DNA of 9,181 bases from an uncultured Actinomycetes bacterium (GTDB taxonomy: Bacteria > Actinomycetota > Aquicultoria > CAJVYJ01), in assembly GCA_913009475.1 (NCBI GenBank), contig CAJVYJ010000064.1, positions 1-9,181 of the forward strand, read 5' to 3'. A program made the position numbers and the translations under genes. Positions 6,433 through 9,181 of the stretch are shown here, one piece after another (the first letter of the stretch is position 1; each line of letters begins with the position of its first letter). The notes beneath the pieces were generated by a model. That model saw only the letters and a list, made by a program, of their open reading frames with translations. It ran no database searches and was not told where the DNA came from.

Positions 6433-6438
6433 ATTATA
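6433..6438 (-). promoter_or_regulatory. Possible -10 box of nrdJ
   Basis: The minus strand reads GGTATAATAG here, with TATAAT about 26 bases upstream of the nrdJ ATG. The -35 region is weak (CTTAAT, 16 bases further up). Confidence 0.35.
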
Positions 6439-6484
6439 CCTTTATTATTCCCCAATTAAGCGTCGTTTATAAAACAGCGGATTG

Positions 6485-6510
6485 TAGTACCAGAGCTTGC
6501 TCTGATACTA
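6485..6510. repeat. Near-perfect hairpin upstream of nrdJ
   Basis: TAGTA-C-CAGAGC, a TT loop, then GCTCTG-A-TACTA: an 11-bp stem with one internal C/A mismatch. There is no T run after it on the minus strand, so it is more likely a repeat element or a leader structure than a terminator. Its distance to the nrdJ start is about 80 bases. Confidence 0.6.
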
Positions 6511-6550
6511 AATAAGACAAAGCCGGCTCGGCCCGTGTAAGCTGACGCTT

Positions 6551-6595
6551 TTTGCCATTCTCAGCTCGCCTACGTTTGTCATTCTCAGCTCGCCT
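6551..6595 (+). repeat. Tandem repeat, 24-base period, two copies
   Basis: Bases 6551-6571 and 6575-6595 match at 20 of 21 positions (TTTGYCATTCTCAGCTCGCCT), separated by ACG. The second copy is also the left half of the ATTC...GAAT hairpin that follows. Confidence 0.8.
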
Positions 6596-6693
6596 GGGAA
6601 TCCAGGTAAAGAGGTGCATTGGAAATAAGAGCATACAAAGAATTAAAAGGCACGGTTGGCCGTGGATTCCCGATCGGAGTCGGGAATGACAAA
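6575..6693. repeat. Inverted pair of TTTGTCATTCYC / GGGAATCCA elements
   Basis: The left element (6575-6605) runs TTTGTCATTC...GGGAATCCAGG; the right one (6663-6693) is the same type reversed, TGGATTCCCG...CGGGAATGACAAA. Each can form its own hairpin: 6666-6673 pairs perfectly with 6680-6687 (ATTCCCGA/TCGGGAAT), and the left pairs ATTCTCAG with CTGGGAAT through one G-T. The pair defines a 119-bp unit with inverted ends, like a small non-autonomous mobile element. It resembles the common bacterial intergenic repeats based on ATTCCC-N-GGGAAT, of which neisserial dRS3 is the best-known case. Confidence 0.65.
6651..6664 (-). terminator. Weak terminator candidate after the TPR gene
   Basis: CACGG-CCAA-CCGTG followed on the minus strand by CCTTTTAATTC, about 65 bases past the stop of the TPR gene at 6730. 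A 5-bp stem with only four T in a row is weak, so read-through into nrdJ is possible. Confidence 0.3.
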
Positions 6694-6729
6694 TACAATG
6701 CATGTGAAGAAGAATTAGTTCCTAGTAGC

Positions 6730-7350
6730 CTATTTACTATTGGAGTTATTTGGCGTCGCCGAAGAACTTTCTGCTTGACTTTGTGCTTGTTTTATCTGAG
6801 TAATCAAATTATCGATAGCGGTCAACTTCGACGTGTCATTAATCTGCTTCTTTAAACCGGCAAGAATTTTAAGAGCTGCCGGGTAATCCTGCTTGATTCG
6901 GGACAAGTATATGGCATTAATGAATTTGGCAAAGTCATAATCAGGCTTGATTTTTAAAGCTTTGTCTAAAAATGGGCCGGCTTCCTCACCCTTACCCATA
7001 GAGATTTTTGTGTATGCCATATTTACCAAAGCCACCGTATCGCTGGAGTCAACTTTTAGAGCCATTTGAAAAACCCCAAGAGCGCTATCGTACCTTTTTT
7101 CCTTGTTGTAATCTTGCCCCAGCCGGATTAAAGATTGTATATCATTAGGATTATCTGCTAAGCGTTTATTAAGTTGGTTTATCTCGGCGTTCAGGCTATT
7201 ATTCCCAGCTGTCGGTGGCAATGAACTCTTGGGTTGTAAAAATAAGAAATAAGCACCGATTATCACAACGACAATCGCTAACCACACGCCTAAAACAATA
7301 AAATTAGTATTCGGCCTATTTTTCTCCGCAGTCTTTTTTCCATCCGCCAT
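6730..7350 (-). CDS. Membrane-anchored TPR protein (second of tandem pair)
   Basis: A 206-residue protein with a short basic, charged cytoplasmic head, one membrane segment (about 17-38, FIVLGVWLAIVVVIIGAYFLFL), then a soluble part with about three TPR-like helix pairs: LADNPNDIQSLIRLGQDYNKEKRYDSALGVF (64-94), the next around 101-134, and one with PDYDFAKFINAIYLS...ALKILAGL (136-165). The C-terminal tail is rich in Ser, Asn and Gln. The positive-inside rule would place the TPR part outside the cytoplasm, where it may scaffold a protein complex; no partner is known. AAAGGG (7358-7363) lies seven bases before the ATG. It is a clear paralogue of the gene upstream, with the same length and layout. 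The generic TPR call is solid, a specific role is not. Confidence 0.85.
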   Translation of the reverse strand: MADGKKTAEKNRPNTNFIVLGVWLAIVVVIIGAYFLFLQPKSSLPPTAGNNSLNAEINQLNKRLADNPNDIQSLIRLGQDYNKEKRYDSALGVFQMALKVDSSDTVALVNMAYTKISMGKGEEAGPFLDKALKIKPDYDFAKFINAIYLSRIKQDYPAALKILAGLKKQINDTSKLTAIDNLITQIKQAQSQAESSSATPNNSNSK

Positions 7351-7446
7351 ATATCTACCCTTTGGTCACTATTGCGACAACTGTCTTTTAGTCATAATCA
7401 CAAATCAGCTTAACAAGATTTTTATCATTTGGCAATACGGATAAAC

Positions 7447-7463
7447 TTAACTTATTTAGTTAA
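7447..7463. terminator. Small AT-rich hairpin between the TPR genes
   Basis: TTAACT-TATTT-AGTTAA forms a 6-bp stem just past the stop of the first TPR gene (7476). It is AT-only apart from one C-G pair, so it is a weak terminator or processing site at best. Confidence 0.25.
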
Positions 7464-7475
7464 ATTCGATAAATA

Positions 7476-8093
7476 TTATGGGCTGGGCGTATTGGTAGTT
7501 GAACTTGAAGTTGAGGAGGTCGCACCTGACTTCTGCTTAATTTGGGCTATTAGCTGATCAATAGCGGATATTTTCTCTTTATCAGTCAGCCGGCTTTTTA
7601 ATCCTTCGAGGATTTTTAAAGACCCTTGATAATCATTCTTTATTTGTTGCAAATAAGACGCCTTCATGAACAGGGCATAGTCAAAATTGGGGTCGATGGT
7701 CAATGCTTCATCAATCTTAGCAATGCCGTCATTTGTCTGCCCCATCTGTAATAAAGCCGCACCGGCATCGGTTAAAGCTAATTTATCTTTTGGCTGAAGA
7801 TTAAGAGCACGCTGAAACATTTTTAACGCGTCGGGATATTTTCCGGCTTCATTATAAATTTCTCCGATACTCAATATCGCATCTAAATCGTTGGGATTTT
7901 GAGCCAAACGCTCATTAAACGGTTTGATTTTAGCGGCTATTTGACTATTGCTGGTTGTGGCTAAGTCGGTTTTCTTGTTTATAAATAAAACATATACGCC
8001 GATTAGAAGAAGTATCATCCCTACCCAGACACCGAGGATTATAAGGTTGGTTTTAGTTCTTGTGTTATCGTTGATTTCTTCATTATCACTCAT
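7476..8093 (-). CDS. Membrane-anchored TPR protein (first of tandem pair)
   Basis: A 205-residue paralogue of the next gene. It has an acidic head (MSDNEEINDN), one membrane helix (about 16-38, LIILGVWVGMILLLIGVYVLFI), and TPR-like repeats: LAQNPNDLDAILSIGEIYNEAGKYPDALKMF (63-93), PKDKLALTDAGAALLQMGQTNDGIAKI (101-127) and PNFDYALFMKASYLQ...LKILEGL (135-165). The last 20 residues are almost only Ser, Thr and Pro, a typical exported linker tail. The best-kept stretches shared with the paralogue are NLIILGVW, QNPND, LKILxGLK and AIDxLIxQIKQ; by eye about four to five in ten residues agree. AAAGGAA (8104-8110) gives a Shine-Dalgarno site ten bases or so before the ATG. A promoter is proposed at 8160-8188. 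Likely faces the cell exterior or periplasm; function unknown. Confidence 0.85.
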   Translation of the reverse strand: MSDNEEINDNTRTKTNLIILGVWVGMILLLIGVYVLFINKKTDLATTSNSQIAAKIKPFNERLAQNPNDLDAILSIGEIYNEAGKYPDALKMFQRALNLQPKDKLALTDAGAALLQMGQTNDGIAKIDEALTIDPNFDYALFMKASYLQQIKNDYQGSLKILEGLKSRLTDKEKISAIDQLIAQIKQKSGATSSTSSSTTNTPSP

Positions 8094-8159
8094 GCTATTA
8101 TTATTCCTTTATGTGGGGTAAATACCGTCCGATAGGCTTGTTTGACCGGAGCGGGATAG

Positions 8160-8188
8160 TTTAAATCAATACTCAATTAGTTTATCAA
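8160..8188 (-). promoter_or_regulatory. Predicted promoter of the TPR gene pair
   Basis: On the minus strand TTGATA (8183-8188) and TTTAAA (8160-8165) are separated by 17 bases, about 65 bases upstream of the ATG at 8093. The -35 is good and the -10 moderate. Confidence 0.4.
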
Positions 8189-8288
8189 GATTCTGGTTAA
8201 TTCGCAAATAATTTTAATATTACCGTCTATCTTTTCCCAGCATATTAAAGCAGATATAATGATAGGCAGTTTAACGTCATGCCCGGGA

Positions 8289-8345
8289 CTAAAGTTTATG
8301 GCCTTCGCCGCAATGGGCGATTCTTGGTATAGTAAATCTTTTCAT
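8289..8345 (-). CDS. Possible 18-residue micro-ORF with a strong ribosome site
   Basis: ATG at 8345 opens an ORF encoding MKRFTIPRIAHCGEGHKL and stopping at TAG 8289-8291. It is preceded by GGAGGTGATC (8349-8358), the full complement of the usual 16S rRNA 3' end, with eight bases between GGAGG and ATG; this is by far the best ribosome site in the window. The ORF lies 40 bases after the ATPase stop, so it could be the last gene of that operon. The peptide is basic, with one Cys and two His near its end, and has no membrane segment. It could be a small protein, a leader peptide, or the remnant of a longer gene cut by a frameshift; I do not recognise it. Confidence 0.4.
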   Translation of the reverse strand: MKRFTIPRIAHCGEGHKL

Positions 8346-8358
8346 TTAGATCACCTCC

Positions 8359-8390
8359 CCAACAAAGAATTAGTCCAACTTAGAATTAGT
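8359..8390 (-). repeat. Tandem 16-bp duplication across the ATPase stop codon
   Basis: CCAACAAAGAATTAGT (8359-8374) is followed without a gap by CCAACTTAGAATTAGT (8375-8390), 14 of 16 bases identical. The second copy contains the TAA stop of the ATPase gene (8386-8388), and the first leads directly into the Shine-Dalgarno site of the micro-ORF. It may be a slippage duplication or a pair of binding sites. Confidence 0.75.
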
Positions 8391-9181
8391 TTTTCGGTAA
8401 TTTATAGCTTCTCAGTCTAAGCGAGTTTGATACAACTGTTAATGAACTGGCGGCCATGGCTCCGGCGGCGTACATGGGATTTAATAAGCCGAGAGCGGCT
8501 ACCGGAATCAATATTGTGTTATAGAAAAACGCTCCAAAGAGGTTTTGTTTTATGGTTTTCATAGTTTGTTTGCTAAGAGCTATAGACCCGGCTACTCCTC
8601 GCAGGTCTCCACTTATAAGTGTAATATCGGACGCCTCCATAGCTACGTCCGTACCGGTACCAATGGCGATGCCGATATCCGCCTGCGCCAACGCCGGAGC
8701 ATCATTGATGCCGTCACCGACCATGGCGACTTTTTTACCCTTTTCTTGTAAACTCTTTACCGCGCTGGCCTTATCTTGAGGTAAAACTTCCGCCAACACT
8801 GAATCGATACCGGCTTGCCGGGCGATGGCTTCGGCGGTGCGTTGATTATCTCCGGTAATCATGATAACTTCCAGACCCAAGCGGCGCAATATTTTTACCG
8901 CCTCGATTGAATGCTCTTTAATAGTATCGGCAACCCCGACCAAGCCGGCGATTTTATCGTTAAAACCAACATATACCGGTGTCTTACCTTCGCCGGCAAT
9001 CCTGTCGGCCTCTTTGGTCAAGCCATCGACATCCATTTTATTTTCTTGAATGAATTTACGGCTGCCGATAAATATTTGCGTGCCATTGATATGAGCTTTA
9101 ATACCGTGGCCGGCCACGGCTTGAAATTCTTTTGGCTCCTCTAAATCCAGACCCTTTTCTTGGGCACGCTGCACAATGGCC
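8386..9181 (-). CDS. copA: Cu+-transporting P-type ATPase, C-terminal part, truncated by window edge
   Basis: The last 264 or so residues of a heavy-metal (P1B) ATPase, an inner-membrane pump that exports metal using ATP. The frame stays open through the right edge; a GTG at 9174 is an internal codon, not a start. Counting from it, the nucleotide-binding domain shows VAGHGI (21-26), then TGDN (108-111) and GDGINDAPAL (153-162), followed by two membrane segments. These carry Tyr218-Asn219 (FFYN) and Met240-x3-Ser244 (MAASS), the TM7 and TM8 residues typical of the Cu+ (P1B-1) class, hence the copper call. The DKTGT phosphorylation site, CPC motif and N-terminal metal-binding domain lie outside the window. 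The gene heads a run of minus-strand genes and may share its transcript with the micro-ORF. Family is certain; metal specificity is likely. Confidence 0.9.
   Translation of the reverse strand, partial: AIVQRAQEKGLDLEEPKEFQAVAGHGIKAHINGTQIFIGSRKFIQENKMDVDGLTKEADRIAGEGKTPVYVGFNDKIAGLVGVADTIKEHSIEAVKILRRLGLEVIMITGDNQRTAEAIARQAGIDSVLAEVLPQDKASAVKSLQEKGKKVAMVGDGINDAPALAQADIGIAIGTGTDVAMEASDITLISGDLRGVAGSIALSKQTMKTIKQNLFGAFFYNTILIPVAALGLLNPMYAAGAMAASSLTVVSNSLRLRSYKLPKN

Larger units (their letters stand above)
6408..6729. other. Gene-free, palindrome-rich 322-bp region
   Basis: This stretch between nrdJ and the second TPR gene has no convincing gene. It holds, from left to right, the possible nrdJ -10 box, a hairpin (6485-6510), a 24-base-period tandem repeat (6551-6595), and a pair of ATTCCC...GGGAAT-type elements in opposite orientation (6575-6605 and 6663-6693) with a small hairpin (6651-6664) beside the right one. 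ORFs that cross it consist of repeat translation (CHSRLRSGI and the like) and are rejected. Confidence 0.8.

Noticed and set aside
6467..6703. 78-codon minus-strand ORF with Cys-rich, basic protein
   Set aside because: It is the translation of the palindromic repeats between the TPR gene and nrdJ; no ribosome site and no protein-like composition.
6408..6729. Cobalamin riboswitch upstream of nrdJ
   Set aside because: No B12-box-like GCCACTG or the expected long leader fold was seen; the structure present is explained by repeats.
9104..9119. Perfect 16-bp palindrome CCGTGGCCGGCCACGG
   Set aside because: It falls in codons for the conserved AVAGHGI segment of the ATPase and is readily explained by codon choice; no regulatory meaning can be supported.
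8545..9144. Plus-strand ORFs opposite the copper ATPase
   Set aside because: Antisense shadows of conserved P-type ATPase sequence.

Overview
The window looks like one end of an assembled metagenomic contig from an uncultured bacterium. The first 77 bases are not biological: they are the Illumina P7 flow-cell oligo, an 8-base index and the TruSeq index-adapter sequence, so genomic DNA starts at about base 78. Bacterial origin is supported by Shine-Dalgarno sites, sigma70-like promoters, compact gene spacing and bacterial gene families (TrxB, CopA-type ATPase, DegT aminotransferase). TGA is used as a stop (677-679), so there is no sign of recoding. The lineage cannot be fixed from sequence alone. 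A compact class II ribonucleotide reductase without an ATP-cone, a bacterial archaemetzincin and small membrane TPR proteins would fit a candidate-phylum (for example Patescibacteria-like) genome, but this is a weak inference.

Left part (78-2310): the 3' part of a radical SAM/SPASM gene overlaps a DegT/DnrJ/EryC1/StrS aminotransferase, a pair that suggests amino-sugar or surface-glycan chemistry. Its 3' end overlaps that of a convergent archaemetzincin metalloprotease gene. Middle (2311-4607): a 0.3 kb intergenic region carries a promoter and repeat units in front of thioredoxin reductase trxB. Convergent to trxB is a small DUF2267-like gene. Next come two short plus-strand ORFs that join into one through a -1 shift at a run of seven A, and then a perfect 31-bp inverted repeat. 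Copies of a ~27-bp repeat with core GGGGTCAGRTCTT flank this middle block in opposite orientation.

Right part (4608-9181), all on the minus strand: in transcription order, the 3' part of a Cu+-type P-type ATPase, a possible 18-residue micro-ORF with an unusually complete Shine-Dalgarno site, two tandem paralogous membrane-anchored TPR proteins, a 322-base gene-free stretch full of palindromic repeats, and the adenosylcobalamin-dependent ribonucleotide reductase nrdJ.

Functionally, TrxB and NrdJ are linked through thiol redox: class II reductases need dithiol recycling, normally by thioredoxin, although no thioredoxin gene is in view. No complete new multi-gene system can be shown here. The items most worth a second look are the repeat family flanking the middle block, the frame-disrupted ORF pair, and the micro-ORF with its tandem 16-bp duplication downstream of the ATPase.
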